A stretch of 64,000 nt of DNA from Streptococcus parapneumoniae (GCF_037076355.1 NZ_AP026968.1:450501-514500), one strand, 5' to 3'; shown: positions 1 to 8,739, numbered from the stretch's first letter. Notes: generated by a model from the sequence alone, not told the origin. Numbers and translations are program-made.

Positions 1-131
1 CTGCTATTTTCACAGGGCAGGATGCGGAACGAGTAGCGCCATATTTTAACGGAATTTTGGTAGGGACAGCTCTTATGCAGGCAGAAGATGTAGCCCAGAG
101 AATCAAGGAGTTGCAGATTGACAAAGATTAA
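1..131 (+). CDS. trpC: indole-3-glycerol phosphate synthase, C-terminal part
   Basis: The window opens inside this gene. The readable tail (codons from position 3, TAA at 129-131) contains [14 protein letters not shown], which matches the phosphate-binding end of the TrpC TIM barrel. TrpC converts carboxyphenylamino-deoxyribulose phosphate to indole-glycerol phosphate in tryptophan synthesis. It overlaps the TTG start of trpF by 14 bases, as expected for a tightly coupled trp operon. The identity rests on a short tail plus the gene order trpC-trpF-trpB-trpA. Confidence 0.9.
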   Translation, partial: AIFTGQDAERVAPYFNGILVGTALMQAEDVAQRIKELQIDKD

Positions 132-717
132 GATTTGCGGATTATCGACCAAAGAAGCGGTGGAAACAGCCGTTTCAGCAGGAGCCGACTACATCGGTTT
201 TGTCTTCGCACCTAGTAAAAGACAGGTGACCTTGGATCAGGCTGCTGAGTTGGCAAAGCCCATTTCTGCTAATGTTAAGAAGGTTGGCGTATTTGTTTCA
301 CCAAGTCGGGCAGAATTGCTAGAAGCGATTGACAAAGTTGGCTTGGACTTGGTTCAAGTTCACGGTCAGGTAGCAGATGATTTGTTTGAGGATTTGCCTT
401 GTGCCAGTATTCAGGCTGTGCAGGTGGATGGAGAGGGTCATGTGCCCAATTCTCAGGCAGACTATCTACTCTTTGATGCCCCTGTGGCTGGGAGTGGCCA
501 GACCTTTGACTGGGCTCAACTGGATACGATTGGACTAACTCAGCCTTTCTTTATCGCAGGTGGGCTTAATGAAGACAATGTAGTAAAAGCAATTCAACAC
601 TTTACTCCCTATGCAGTTGATGTATCAAGCGGAGTGGAGACAGATGGACAAAAAGATCATGAAAAGATTAGAAGATTTATAGAGAGGGTAAAGAATGGCA
701 TATCAAGAACCAAATAA
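118..717 (+). CDS. trpF: phosphoribosylanthranilate isomerase
   Basis: TrpF is the TIM-barrel enzyme that isomerises N-(5-phosphoribosyl)anthranilate in tryptophan synthesis. The N-terminus KIKICGLST carries the catalytic Cys of the KICG motif, and the C-terminal [11 protein letters not shown] and VDVSSGVET motifs form the phosphate-binding site. The length of 199 aa is normal for the family. The start is an unusual TTG at 118, supported by AAGGAG at 105-110 and by the fact that translation from it begins directly at the conserved motif. It overlaps trpC upstream and trpB downstream (695-717), so translation of the three genes is probably coupled. Confidence 0.96.
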   Translation: MTKIKICGLSTKEAVETAVSAGADYIGFVFAPSKRQVTLDQAAELAKPISANVKKVGVFVSPSRAELLEAIDKVGLDLVQVHGQVADDLFEDLPCASIQAVQVDGEGHVPNSQADYLLFDAPVAGSGQTFDWAQLDTIGLTQPFFIAGGLNEDNVVKAIQHFTPYAVDVSSGVETDGQKDHEKIRRFIERVKNGISRTK

Positions 718-1918
718 AGATGGATTTTACGGAAAATTCGGCGGACGTTTCGTCCCAGAAACATTGATGACAGCAGTTTTAGAGTTGGAGAAAGCCTACC
801 GTGAAAGTCAGGCAGACCCAAGTTTCCAAGAGGAATTAAACCAGCTCTTACGCCAGTATGTGGGGCGTGAAACTCCTCTTTACTACGCAAAAAATTTGAC
901 TCAGCATATTGGCGGAGCCAAGATTTATCTCAAACGTGAAGATCTCAACCATACAGGGGCTCACAAGATTAACAATGCCTTGGGACAAGTTTTGCTTGCC
1001 AAACGCATGGGTAAAAAGAAAATTATCGCTGAAACAGGTGCTGGTCAGCACGGTGTAGCAACTGCAACTGCTGCAGCCCTCTTTAACATGGAATGTACTA
1101 TCTACATGGGTGAGGAAGATGTCAAACGCCAAGCCCTCAATGTGTTCCGTATGGAGCTTTTGGGAGCCAAGGTTGAGGCAGTGACAGACGGTTCGCGCGT
1201 GCTCAAGGATGCGGTCAATGCAGCCCTTCGTTCATGGGTGGCAAATATCGACGACACCCACTATATCCTTGGTTCTGCCTTGGGGCCTCATCCATTCCCA
1301 GAAATCGTTCGTGACTTCCAGAGTGTTATCGGTCGAGAGGCTAAACAACAGTACCGCGACTTGACAGGACAAGATCTGCCAGATGCCCTAGTAGCCTGTG
1401 TTGGTGGTGGTTCAAATGCCATCGGTCTCTTCCATCCATTTGTGGAAGATGAGTCTGTAGCCATGTATGGAGCTGAAGCGGCTGGACTTGGTGTGGATAC
1501 AGAGCACCACGCCGCTACCTTGACTAAGGGTCGCCCAGGCATTCTTCACGGTTCCCTCATGGATGTGCTCCAAGATGCGCATGGTCAAATTCTTGAAGCC
1601 TTCTCTATCTCAGCAGGTTTGGACTATCCTGGTATCGGTCCAGAACACTCTCACTATCATGATATCAAACGTGCCAGCTATGTTCCTGTGACTGACGAGG
1701 AAGCCTTGGAAGGATTCCAACTCTTGTCTCGTGTGGAAGGGATTATACCAGCCTTGGAATCTAGCCATGCTATCGCCTTTGCGGTGAAATTGGCCAAAGA
1801 ACTCGGTCCAGACAAATCCATGATTGTCTGTCTATCAGGTCGTGGGGACAAGGATGTGGTTCAAGTCAAGGACCGCTTGGAAGCAGATACAGCAAAGAAG
1901 GGAGAAGCTCATGCCTAA
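695..1918 (+). CDS. trpB: tryptophan synthase beta subunit
   Basis: TrpB is the PLP-dependent beta subunit that condenses indole with serine to give tryptophan, working as an alpha2-beta2 complex with TrpA. The PLP lysine lies in [15 protein letters not shown], the phosphate-binding glycine loop is [10 protein letters not shown], and GRGDKD sits near the C-terminus. The 407 aa length is typical. ATG at 695 follows a purine-rich AGAGAGGG. The stop overlaps the trpA start by 8 bases, which fits equimolar, coupled production of the two subunits. Confidence 0.98.
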   Translation: MAYQEPNKDGFYGKFGGRFVPETLMTAVLELEKAYRESQADPSFQEELNQLLRQYVGRETPLYYAKNLTQHIGGAKIYLKREDLNHTGAHKINNALGQVLLAKRMGKKKIIAETGAGQHGVATATAAALFNMECTIYMGEEDVKRQALNVFRMELLGAKVEAVTDGSRVLKDAVNAALRSWVANIDDTHYILGSALGPHPFPEIVRDFQSVIGREAKQQYRDLTGQDLPDALVACVGGGSNAIGLFHPFVEDESVAMYGAEAAGLGVDTEHHAATLTKGRPGILHGSLMDVLQDAHGQILEAFSISAGLDYPGIGPEHSHYHDIKRASYVPVTDEEALEGFQLLSRVEGIIPALESSHAIAFAVKLAKELGPDKSMIVCLSGRGDKDVVQVKDRLEADTAKKGEAHA

Positions 1919-2687
1919 GACACTAACAGAAAAATTGAACGCTATTAAAGCAGCTGGAAAAGGAATTTTCGTTCCTTATATCATGGCAGGAGACCATGAG
2001 AAAGGTTTGGATGGACTCGCTGAAACAATCCACTTTTTAGAAGATTTGGGTGTCTCTGCAATTGAAGTGGGTATTCCTTTTTCAGATCCTGTCGCAGATG
2101 GACCTGTTATCGAAGCAGCTGGCTTGCGCAGTTTAGCCCACGGGACCTCTACCCAGGCTTTGGTTGAAACCTTGAAAACCATTGAAACAGAGATTCCACT
2201 GGTCATCATGACCTACTTCAACCCCCTCTTTCAGTACGGTGTTGAGAACTTTGTCAAAGATTTGGCAGATACAGCGGTTAAGGGCTTGATTATTCCAGAC
2301 CTGCCTCATGAGCATGCCAACTTTGTAGAACCATTTTTGGCAGACACAGACATGGCCTTGATTCCTCTAGTTAGTTTGACGACAGGAATTGAGCGCCAAA
2401 AAGAGTTGATTGAAGGAGCAGAAGGATTTGTCTATGCCGTTGCCATCAATGGGGTGACAGGAAAATCAGGAAACTACCGAGCAGACTTGGATAAGCACTT
2501 GGCGCAATTGCATCAAGTAGCTGACATTCCAGTCTTGACAGGATTTGGTGTGTCAAGTCAAGCCGATGTGGAACGCTTCAATGCGGTATCAGATGGCGTT
2601 ATCGTTGGTTCAAAAATCGTAAAAGCCCTCCATGAAGGAGAGCCGATTCAGGACTTTATCAAACAAGCAGTAGCTTACCAAAAATAA
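1911..2687 (+). CDS. trpA: tryptophan synthase alpha subunit
   Basis: TrpA cleaves indole-glycerol phosphate to indole and glyceraldehyde-3-phosphate and passes indole to TrpB. The catalytic Glu and Asp are visible in [18 protein letters not shown] at 1911 follows GGGAGAAGC and overlaps the end of trpB; the open frame extends further upstream, but only inside trpB. The product is 258 aa, as usual. The last codons (from 2651) belong to a sequence duplicated at 4930-5039, where the same bases on the other strand encode the C-terminus of CilC. This is the last gene of the operon. Confidence 0.98.
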   Translation: MPKTLTEKLNAIKAAGKGIFVPYIMAGDHEKGLDGLAETIHFLEDLGVSAIEVGIPFSDPVADGPVIEAAGLRSLAHGTSTQALVETLKTIETEIPLVIMTYFNPLFQYGVENFVKDLADTAVKGLIIPDLPHEHANFVEPFLADTDMALIPLVSLTTGIERQKELIEGAEGFVYAVAINGVTGKSGNYRADLDKHLAQLHQVADIPVLTGFGVSSQADVERFNAVSDGVIVGSKIVKALHEGEPIQDFIKQAVAYQK

Positions 2688-2760
2688 TCACACAAGCAGC
2701 GAGTAAGAGGAAAGGCACAAAAGGAAGTCTTTCCTTTTTCTTTTGTAGGAGAAAGGCTAG
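2651..2760 (+). repeat. direct repeat, left copy (trpA/cilC 3' overlap)
   Basis: This 110-bp segment matches 4930-5039 with only five differences by direct comparison. It holds the last codons of trpA and the terminator. Read on the minus strand it still contains an intact tail of CilC (LAFLLQKKKERLPFVPF... ending GKLLLV and a stop). Before the insert arrived, trpA and cilC were therefore convergent and overlapped here. Confidence 0.9.
2707..2741 (+). terminator. rho-independent terminator after trpA
   Basis: AAAGGAA and TTCCTTT form a hairpin (2720-2737) followed by a T-rich run; an alternative longer pairing uses GAGGAAAG. It ends the trp operon. The same hairpin is repeated in the second copy of the duplicated segment (about 4987-5021), where it lies inside the cilC reading frame on the opposite strand. 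Confidence 0.8.
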
Positions 2761-2763
2761 TTT

Positions 2764-2870
2764 TATAATGAATTGAATCTGGAATAGTACATTATGATTC
2801 CTAAAATATTTTAAGAAAGTGATTTGAATTTCCCAATAAATTTGTTCAGTTTTTAATTGATTTTACTATA
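2764..2870. repeat. RUP element
   Basis: Exactly 107 bp running from TATAATGAATT to TTTTACTATA. The element has imperfect inverted ends resembling those of IS630-Spn1 and the internal signature GATTTGAATTTCC. This length, TA boundary and signature match the Repeat Unit of Pneumococcus, a non-autonomous element thought to be moved by IS630-Spn1 transposase. A second copy of identical length is at 10862-10968. It lies between the trpA terminator and the promoter of the next gene. Confidence 0.85.
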
Positions 2871-2905
2871 GAAGATATAATTTTCTAAATTACTCTGATA
2901 TGCAA

Positions 2906-2957
2906 CTTTAAGAAAAAGCTAATTATTGTAGTAATTTCTTTAAGAAAATGATATAAT
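2906..2957 (+). promoter_or_regulatory. promoter with paired 11-bp repeats
   Basis: A perfect TATAAT at 2952-2957 lies about 30 bases before the start codon of the next gene. CTTTAAGAAAA occurs twice (2906-2916 and 2938-2948), spaced 32 bp start to start, close to three helical turns. The second copy is part of the palindrome TTTCTTTAAGAAA and sits where the -35/-10 spacer would be. It is a likely autoregulatory operator for the XRE protein encoded downstream; no clear -35 is seen. Confidence 0.5.
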
Positions 2958-2988
2958 TCATTAAAAAGAATTTGAAGGAGGAAGAATT

Positions 2989-3720
2989 ATGTTGAATCAG
3001 GATCTCTTTGATTCGCTTGAGGCACAAAAAATTGTAGATACTTTGATGAAAGGGCAAAAAGATTATGTAGATGAACGTCTAGAAAAAAGAGAGACCATGA
3101 TAGTGTCGAATGGTTATGCATGGACACGACCTAATCATATTGATACTGCATTTGCATCAGCAGATTTGTTTGAGTATAAATTAAAATTAGCAGGACAGAC
3201 TTGGGGATATTTAGAATTTGAAACAAATACAGAAAAATATGGGAAAGTATTGTTAATTATAAAGGGTAAGAAGCGACTTACGAACCAATTTCCTTTGGTA
3301 CAAAAAAATAAGAGTGGCTACTTATTTGAATATGCTCAGATTAATACACTTTATCTTAATCAACATTCTTCCTATAAAAATGATGAAGATAGTCATTCTT
3401 TTCCAATTCAGATGGAGTTAGTTTCTGATGAAATGATTCAAGAAATTGAACAAGCTACTAAAAATTCGAATATCGAAAAATTTATGATTTTAACTTATGA
3501 GGCGGACTCAGCAAACAATATTATATCTGTAGATGTTGTTATGCCTGATGCACGAACTGGTCAGTTACACTTGATTCAAGATTTGTCTGAGTATATTCAA
3601 TCAAGTTCGTACCATTTCGAAGAAGCTAAATACCAAGATATTCCTAATTTTTCAGAATTATCGGAAACAGAAGATTTTGAAATTATTCCAAGAATAGAAA
3701 AACAAGAAGGTCAAAAGTAG
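2989..3720 (+). CDS. hypothetical protein paired with XRE/ImmA regulator
   Basis: A 243-aa protein that I cannot assign to a characterised family. It has no signal peptide or membrane segment. The N-terminal half has alternating strand-like and charged stretches (around WGYLEFETNTEKYGKVLLI); the C-terminus is acidic and probably disordered (SELSETEDFEIIPRIEKQEGQK). ATG at 2989 follows AAGGAGG at ideal spacing. It lies 14 bases before the XRE/ImmA gene and shares its promoter, so the two probably form one functional module. It could be the toxin, antitoxin or regulatory substrate of its partner; the sequence does not decide. Confidence 0.75.
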   Translation: MLNQDLFDSLEAQKIVDTLMKGQKDYVDERLEKRETMIVSNGYAWTRPNHIDTAFASADLFEYKLKLAGQTWGYLEFETNTEKYGKVLLIIKGKKRLTNQFPLVQKNKSGYLFEYAQINTLYLNQHSSYKNDEDSHSFPIQMELVSDEMIQEIEQATKNSNIEKFMILTYEADSANNIISVDVVMPDARTGQLHLIQDLSEYIQSSSYHFEEAKYQDIPNFSELSETEDFEIIPRIEKQEGQK

Positions 3721-3734
3721 TAAGGAGTATGTAA

Positions 3735-4886
3735 ATGTTTAATGGTCGGGTATTGAAAGAATTACGGCTGTTAAATGGTTTAAGTAGAGCAGAATTGGCT
3801 CAGAGAATTAATTTAACGGAACAAGCCATTTGGCAGTTTGAGTCTAACGAAACTAAACCTAAATTATCAACCAAAATGCATTTGGCCAACCAATTTCATG
3901 TTGATTTAACTTATTTTGAACAAGAAGAAGAAAGTATTCGATTTGATTCTTCTGTAATTGCCTTTAGAAATGCAGACCTAGCAACACGGAAAACAATAGA
4001 TATTCAAACTATGTATTTACATAAGGTAGATAGTTTGATTGATTATTTTGAAAGTTTTGTAATTATACCTAATATTACAATTCATGACCTAAGTAATGTA
4101 GTGAGTGAATCTTATCATAAGGGAGAATCCATTGAGGAATTGGCTCTTTATGCCAGGGAAAAATTAGGTATTTCAAAAGATAATCATGATTTGCTTTATA
4201 AATTAGAACGTTCAGGCATCTATATCGTGGAACGATTAATTAATGGGCAAGCTGATGCTTATAGCGCATGGTCAAAATTGGGAAGACCTTATATTGTGTT
4301 GGGGACGAATAAATCATCTGTACGTCGAAATTTTGACTTAGCTCATGAACTAGGACATATTCTTTTACACAAATATAAAGATATGAATGAAGATGGCGAT
4401 CGTTTGGAGCAAGAAGCAAATTATTTTGCATCATGTTTTTTATTGCCAAAAGAAGAGTTTTTGGTCAAATTTGAAGAGAGGGTTGGCAAGCGTGTCAGCA
4501 ATCCTGATAGTTATATTTTATTGAAGTCGGATTTGAATGTTTCGATACAGGCTTTAGAGTATCGAGCTTTTAAGTTAGGATTATTGACTCCAAAGCAACA
4601 TTCTTACTTTTATCGTCAAATTGCGCAAAAAGGTTACAAAATGATTGAACCTCTGGATGATCAAATTTTTGTTAAAAAACCAAGCAAAGTAAAGAGTATT
4701 CTGGACGTCGTTTTGAGTAATCATCTAGTCAGTCTAGCGACTATAATGTCTAAACAAAGTATTCGTTTACAGTTTATAAGCGAAATATTTTCAGTCGAAA
4801 TGAAATTTTTTGATCAGTATAAAGAAGATAAAAGAACAGATCGATTTGATAACATCATTCCTTTGTACAAAAGAAATAATTTATAA
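3735..4886 (+). CDS. XRE-family regulator with ImmA/IrrE-type metallopeptidase domain
   Basis: A 383-aa two-domain protein. Residues about 1-60 are a helix-turn-helix (LSRAELAQRINLTEQAIWQFE). Residues about 160-250 are an M78 (ImmA/IrrE) zinc peptidase with HELGH at 204-208 and the downstream glutamate in EQEANYFASCFLLP. A C-terminal region of about 130 residues has no recognised domain. Such proteins cleave repressors in mobile elements and stress responses, and occur in some toxin-antitoxin and phage-defence modules. It follows the 243-aa partner gene by 14 bases. Catalytic residues look intact. It lies inside the segment bracketed by the trpA/cilC duplication, which indicates an insertion. 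Confidence 0.88.
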   Translation: MFNGRVLKELRLLNGLSRAELAQRINLTEQAIWQFESNETKPKLSTKMHLANQFHVDLTYFEQEEESIRFDSSVIAFRNADLATRKTIDIQTMYLHKVDSLIDYFESFVIIPNITIHDLSNVVSESYHKGESIEELALYAREKLGISKDNHDLLYKLERSGIYIVERLINGQADAYSAWSKLGRPYIVLGTNKSSVRRNFDLAHELGHILLHKYKDMNEDGDRLEQEANYFASCFLLPKEEFLVKFEERVGKRVSNPDSYILLKSDLNVSIQALEYRAFKLGLLTPKQHSYFYRQIAQKGYKMIEPLDDQIFVKKPSKVKSILDVVLSNHLVSLATIMSKQSIRLQFISEIFSVEMKFFDQYKEDKRTDRFDNIIPLYKRNNL

Positions 4887-4929
4887 TTCAACTGTGAAAT
4901 AATTTCATGAAGGACATATGGCAGAAATT

Positions 4930-5039
4930 GGACTTTATCAAACAAGCAGTAGCTTACCAAAAATAATCAAACAAGCAGAGAGTAAGAGGAAAGGCACGAA
5001 AGGAAGTCTTTCCTTTTTCTTTTGCAGGAGAAAGGCCAG
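4930..5039 (+). repeat. direct repeat, right copy (trpA/cilC 3' overlap)
   Basis: This is the second copy of the 110-bp segment. It encodes the real C-terminus of CilC on the minus strand and, on the plus strand, an orphan trpA tail ([11 protein letters not shown] and stop). Together with the left copy it brackets the two-gene insert at 2764-4886, so both neighbouring genes stay intact. Confidence 0.9.
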
Positions 5040-5597
5040 GATGCCCGTCGCAGAAGCAAACTGAATCAAGATGAGTAATTCGGTCGCACTAAAGACGAGA
5101 GCACAAGAAGCTAAAAAGAGAAAATCCCCTGCGCCCATGCGAATATCGATAAAATGAGCCAAAATTCCAAGAACAAAGAAGAAAATCATGACCAGATTCC
5201 AGCCAGAGAAGGCCATGAGGATTAGGTGGAAAGTCATCCAGACCAGTAAGGGATATTCCTGATGGCGAAAGTCGTAGATGCCCAAGGTCAAACCAGCAGT
5301 GATTAGGATGACTTGCCCCAAGGGAAGTAATTCCCAAGACCAAGCCAGAAAGAGGAGCCCTAAGCCTAGTTCCAAAAGCGCATACCAGACAGGATAAGTA
5401 GCCTTGCAGTAGCGACAGCGAAAGCGATTGAAGACCTGCGAGAGAATCGGAATCAAATCTAAGGGACGCAAGCGAGTCTGACAGGAATCGCAGTGACTGG
5501 CTGGGCTGATAATGGATTGCTCTGGAAAACGGTCAATAACCAAACCAAGAAAGGAAGCGAGAATGCTCCCGACAAGAAAAAAATAAATATCAATCAT
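4938..5597 (-). CDS. cilC: type IV prepilin peptidase (competence)
   Basis: An A24 aspartic prepilin peptidase that trims and methylates the pseudopilins of the competence DNA-uptake pilus. It has several membrane segments and two CxxC pairs in the cytoplasmic loop (CDSC, CRYC). The catalytic aspartates are in GIYDFRHQEYP and in the GxGD motif MGAGDF. The length of 219 aa is normal. It is convergent with trpA and the insert. Its last ~33 codons lie in the duplicated segment 4930-5039, where a terminator hairpin for the opposite strand is embedded in the coding sequence. The conventional pneumococcal names are cilC or pilD. Confidence 0.93.
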   Translation of the reverse strand: MIDIYFFLVGSILASFLGLVIDRFPEQSIISPASHCDSCQTRLRPLDLIPILSQVFNRFRCRYCKATYPVWYALLELGLGLLFLAWSWELLPLGQVILITAGLTLGIYDFRHQEYPLLVWMTFHLILMAFSGWNLVMIFFFVLGILAHFIDIRMGAGDFLFLASCALVFSATELLILIQFASATGILAFLLQKKKERLPFVPFLLLSACLIIFGKLLLV

Positions 5598-5666
5598 ACT
5601 TATCTATTCGTAAAAAATAGGAGAAGTAGTATAATGGAGAAACATAGATAAGATGGTGAGGAAAAG

Positions 5667-6122
5667 ATGACAATTCGTTTTGAAGAAAATGTGAGCAAAG
5701 AAAATGCTCAGCTCGTATGCCAATGGTCCAACTCCCTAGGCAAATCATTTCAAGAACAATGGATGGGACCAAGGATTTCATTTCCATTGACAATTCAAGT
5801 CTTGCAAGATTTGGAAGGAATCTTTTCAATCTTTGAAGGACAAGAGTTTGTGGGGCTTATCCAGAAAATCAGACTAGAAGAGAGAAATCTACATATCGGA
5901 CGCTTTTTGATCAACCCCCAGAAACAGGGGCAGGGACTAGGTAGCCAGACTTTAAGGAAATTTGTTAGTTTGGCCTTTGAAAATGAAGAGATAGATAGTA
6001 TTTCTTTAAATGTATTCGAAGTAAATCAAGCAGCCAAGCACCTTTACCAAAAAGAAGGATTTGAAATCGTTCAAATGGTTGAAGCACCTGAACGGAAATA
6101 TATTATGAAGAAGGGGAGATAG
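5667..6122 (+). CDS. GNAT family N-acetyltransferase
   Basis: A 151-aa single-domain acetyltransferase of unknown substrate. The acetyl-CoA-binding motif is QKQGQGLGSQTLRKF, preceded by the strand HIGRFLINP, and the C-terminal half has the usual NVFEVNQAAKHLYQKEGF motif. ATG at 5667 follows a GAGGAAAAG sequence. It is a single gene ended by a strong terminator. Its last 42 bases recur, with five changes, at 14871-14912, on the far side of the sulfatase locus. Confidence 0.88.
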   Translation: MTIRFEENVSKENAQLVCQWSNSLGKSFQEQWMGPRISFPLTIQVLQDLEGIFSIFEGQEFVGLIQKIRLEERNLHIGRFLINPQKQGQGLGSQTLRKFVSLAFENEEIDSISLNVFEVNQAAKHLYQKEGFEIVQMVEAPERKYIMKKGR

Positions 6123-6144
6123 GAGTTTAATTACAAATATAAAG

Positions 6145-6197
6145 AAAGCGAACAAAACAGAATTCTGATTTTCAGAAAACAGGTTTGTTCGCTTTTT
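6145..6197. terminator. bidirectional terminator between GNAT and ROK genes
   Basis: AAAGCGAACAAA (6145-6156) pairs with TTTGTTCGCTTT and is followed by a T run, with A-rich sequence on the other side. It can serve both convergent genes (GNAT on plus, ROK regulator on minus). Confidence 0.85.
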
Positions 6198-6244
6198 ATG
6201 ATATACTCCCTCTTTTTAGCCTATTTATTAAATGTAATAGAAAA

Positions 6245-7423
6245 TTAGGGATGTAGAATTGTATGATACAAACAAAGTGCAATAGCTGAGTGTGCAGCTG
6301 TAAAATCATTATAAGGTTCAATAATAACTTCAGGTAGGCGATTATAGAGCAGTTTGGGTTTGTAGTTCATTTCACTATATAGTTTTTGGATGATGTGTTG
6401 ATTTGTTAGTAAAGGACTATGTAGGTAGATTTTTTGAGAGTCAATCATCATACTGATATTTAAAATGGTTTGACTAAGATAGAGTAAGGCTTGATGGATA
6501 AGTGTGATTATTCCAGTGTCACCTAATTGATAAGCGGTTAAAATAACTTGGATATCAATATCATCGGCATTTTTGACTAAACTAGGAAGTAGAGAATAGG
6601 GAGATTGATGATATAGAATTTTTGATTTTTTGATTAACCAAGATTCTCCAGCAAAAGTTTGTAAGCACCCCTTGCGTCCACAACCACATTCTTCTCCCTC
6701 AGATGAAACCACTGTATGCCCTATTTCTCCAATCATTAGATTTCCTTTCCCATAAATGTTCCCGTCGTAGATATAAGAGCAGTGCATACCTCTAGCAAAA
6801 TGAAAATAAGCAAAATTAGAGTCATTCTGTTGGCGACTAAATAGGCGTTTACCTATAGCCATACAGTTAACATTGTTAGAGAAAAACAAAGGCTTATCAA
6901 AGTGGGATTGAATCATTTCTAAGTCGATATGTTGCCATAAAGGATTGTTTGTTGTTATTTTATAATCATCTAAATAGCGACCAGGTAGCGCGATTCCAAT
7001 TGCTTCTATTTCATAATCAGAGCAGTTATTTAAGAATTGCTTTAGTGTCTGGCTAATAAGTTGATTTCCCTTTTCTTGGATTAACTGTTTAGTAACAATT
7101 TCTTTCTCTTCTTTTAAGATATTTCCTAGATTATCTCCTAAAGCAAAAGTGAAATGTTTTTCAGATAGTTCACAACCAATGTAGTAAAATCGATTAGCTT
7201 GAATGTCTAGCAGAATTTTTTTTCTCCCTACACTTGTATCGTGTTCGTCTTCACCAAGTTCTAAGAGAATGTTTTCTTTAATCAGCTCATTTGTGATACT
7301 GCTAGTTGTTGCAGGTGTTATTCCTGTTTTGGTAGCAATTTCAATTCGTGAAATGGGTCCTAATGTGTAAACTGTCTCCAGTATTTTAGCTCTTAGTTGT
7401 AATTGTTTCTTAGATAAGGTCAT
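6245..7423 (-). CDS. ROK family transcriptional regulator of the sulfatase locus
   Basis: A 392-aa repressor with an N-terminal winged helix of MarR/NagC type (residues about 10-70, ISRIEIATKTGITPATTSSI) and a C-terminal ROK sugar-kinase-like domain. The zinc-binding ROK signature is CGCGRKGCLQ, preceded by GEIGHTVV. ROK repressors sense sugars or sugar phosphates. It is divergent from the PTS/sulfatase genes across a 400-bp AT-rich region carrying palindromes and is the obvious local regulator. The start at 7423 has a good ribosome-binding site (AGGAAGA). Confidence 0.9.
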   Translation of the reverse strand: MTLSKKQLQLRAKILETVYTLGPISRIEIATKTGITPATTSSITNELIKENILLELGEDEHDTSVGRKKILLDIQANRFYYIGCELSEKHFTFALGDNLGNILKEEKEIVTKQLIQEKGNQLISQTLKQFLNNCSDYEIEAIGIALPGRYLDDYKITTNNPLWQHIDLEMIQSHFDKPLFFSNNVNCMAIGKRLFSRQQNDSNFAYFHFARGMHCSYIYDGNIYGKGNLMIGEIGHTVVSSEGEECGCGRKGCLQTFAGESWLIKKSKILYHQSPYSLLPSLVKNADDIDIQVILTAYQLGDTGIITLIHQALLYLSQTILNISMMIDSQKIYLHSPLLTNQHIIQKLYSEMNYKPKLLYNRLPEVIIEPYNDFTAAHSAIALCLYHTILHP

Positions 7424-7828
7424 ATTAGTTTTCTTCCTAGTTGTCAGATTCTTAAAATCCTATGATTTTTTGCTATGGATAAATGTAGATGTTAATCTTT
7501 TTAAGCTTTTCATTACTTACTGGTCTCTTTTTATTATATATTGATAATAAAAAATAATCAAATATTTACACAAATCCTTGACAAGGCTTTCTTATAGTTG
7601 TAAAATATAAATAACAAAAGATAATCAAATAACAACTTGACGTCAAAAAATAAAGATAATTGATAACTTTTGATAATAAAATATATTTAAGAGGAAGTGC
7701 AACGGAAAATAATGGAAAGTAATTTACAAGATAGAAAATAGAGTAGTATGTGATGATAGGGGTTCTTGCTAACAATGATATAGAGCCTAGTTGTTACGAA
7801 AATATTTCAATCAGTTGGAGGATTGAGA
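7424..7828 (+). promoter_or_regulatory. divergent control region of the PTS/sulfatase operon
   Basis: A strong promoter for the rightward operon is visible: TTGACA at 7578-7583, a 17-bp spacer and TAAAAT at 7601-7606. Downstream of it lie the perfect palindrome TTGACGTCAA (7637-7646) and imperfectly repeated AT-rich motifs of the type AAAAGATAATCAA / TTGATAACTTTT and TGATAATAAAA (also near 7543). These are candidate operators for the ROK protein. The region also holds the promoter of the ROK gene on the minus strand, which I could not pin down. Confidence 0.65.
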
Positions 7829-8725
7829 ATGAAACGTTTAATTAGTGCAAATCCATCTGAGATATTAGAGATGAATGCTGAAGAATTAAAACAAAGTATT
7901 TTAGCAAGTGAAGGTAGAGTTGTTCTATCTGAAAATGTAGCCACTCGTGAGACATTTGTTGGAGATATCACTAATTCTGAAATTGCTAGAGCTTTTGGAG
8001 CTGACATGATTTTATTGAATTGTGTTGATGTTTTTGAGCCTAAAATTTATGCTTTGGATAGTTCAGGTGATGATGTTATTCATCGCTTACACCAGCTCGT
8101 TGCTTGCCCAATTGGTGTAAATTTGGAACCGATTGACCCATCTGCAAAAATGCTAGAAGAAACACAAGAAATTGTTGCAGGTCGTGTTGCAAACAGAGAT
8201 ACCTTTAAGAGGATTGAAGAACTTGGGTTTGATTTTGTTTGTCTGACTGGAAATCCAGGTACAGGAGTTAGCAATCGAGAAATCATTAAGGCTGTTCAAA
8301 CTGCTAAGGAAAACTTTTCTGGTTTGATTATTGCAGGTAAGATGCACGGCGCAGGAGTGAATGAGCCTGTGGCAGAGCTTTCTGTCGCAGAGCAATTGTT
8401 GGAAGCAGGTGCGGATGTGATACTTGTTCCAGCAGTTGGAACCGTTCCTTCTTTTAACGATGAAGAATTACGCGCAGTGGTAGATTTAGTTCACAGTAAA
8501 GATGGGCTAGTACTGAGTGCTATTGGGACTAGTCAAGAAACATCTGATACGGAGACAATTAGGGAAATAGCGCTGAGAAATAAAATTTGTGGAGTTGATA
8601 TTCAACATATAGGTGACGCAGGATATGGGGGACTGGCAACAGTCGATAATATTTATGCCTTGAGCAAGGCAATTAGAGGAGTGAGACATACAGTATCTCG
8701 CTTGGCTAGGTCAGTAAATAGGTGA
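7829..8725 (+). CDS. PTS-associated TIM-barrel protein of unknown function
   Basis: A 298-aa protein that looks like a (beta/alpha)8 barrel: repeated strand-loop motifs include ADMILLNCVDV, FDFVCLTGNPGTGV, SGLIIAGKMHGAGV, ADVILVPAVGTVPS and KICGVDIQHIGDAGYGG. It resembles uncharacterised proteins (BtpA/phosphonomutase-like annotations) often found beside lactose/cellobiose-type PTS genes, but I cannot name a reaction. ATG at 7829 is preferred over a TTG at 7823 because GGAGG at 7817-7821 gives correct spacing only for the ATG. First gene of the operon, 14 bases before PTS IIB. It may process the imported sugar phosphate; this is inference. Confidence 0.8.
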   Translation: MKRLISANPSEILEMNAEELKQSILASEGRVVLSENVATRETFVGDITNSEIARAFGADMILLNCVDVFEPKIYALDSSGDDVIHRLHQLVACPIGVNLEPIDPSAKMLEETQEIVAGRVANRDTFKRIEELGFDFVCLTGNPGTGVSNREIIKAVQTAKENFSGLIIAGKMHGAGVNEPVAELSVAEQLLEAGADVILVPAVGTVPSFNDEELRAVVDLVHSKDGLVLSAIGTSQETSDTETIREIALRNKICGVDIQHIGDAGYGGLATVDNIYALSKAIRGVRHTVSRLARSVNR

Positions 8726-8739
8726 TAAAGGAGTAAGCT

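Noticed and set aside
7566..7775. 69-aa minus-strand frame between the ROK gene and the TIM-barrel gene
   Set aside because: It covers the promoter and palindromes of the control region and has no ribosome-binding site or protein-like conservation.
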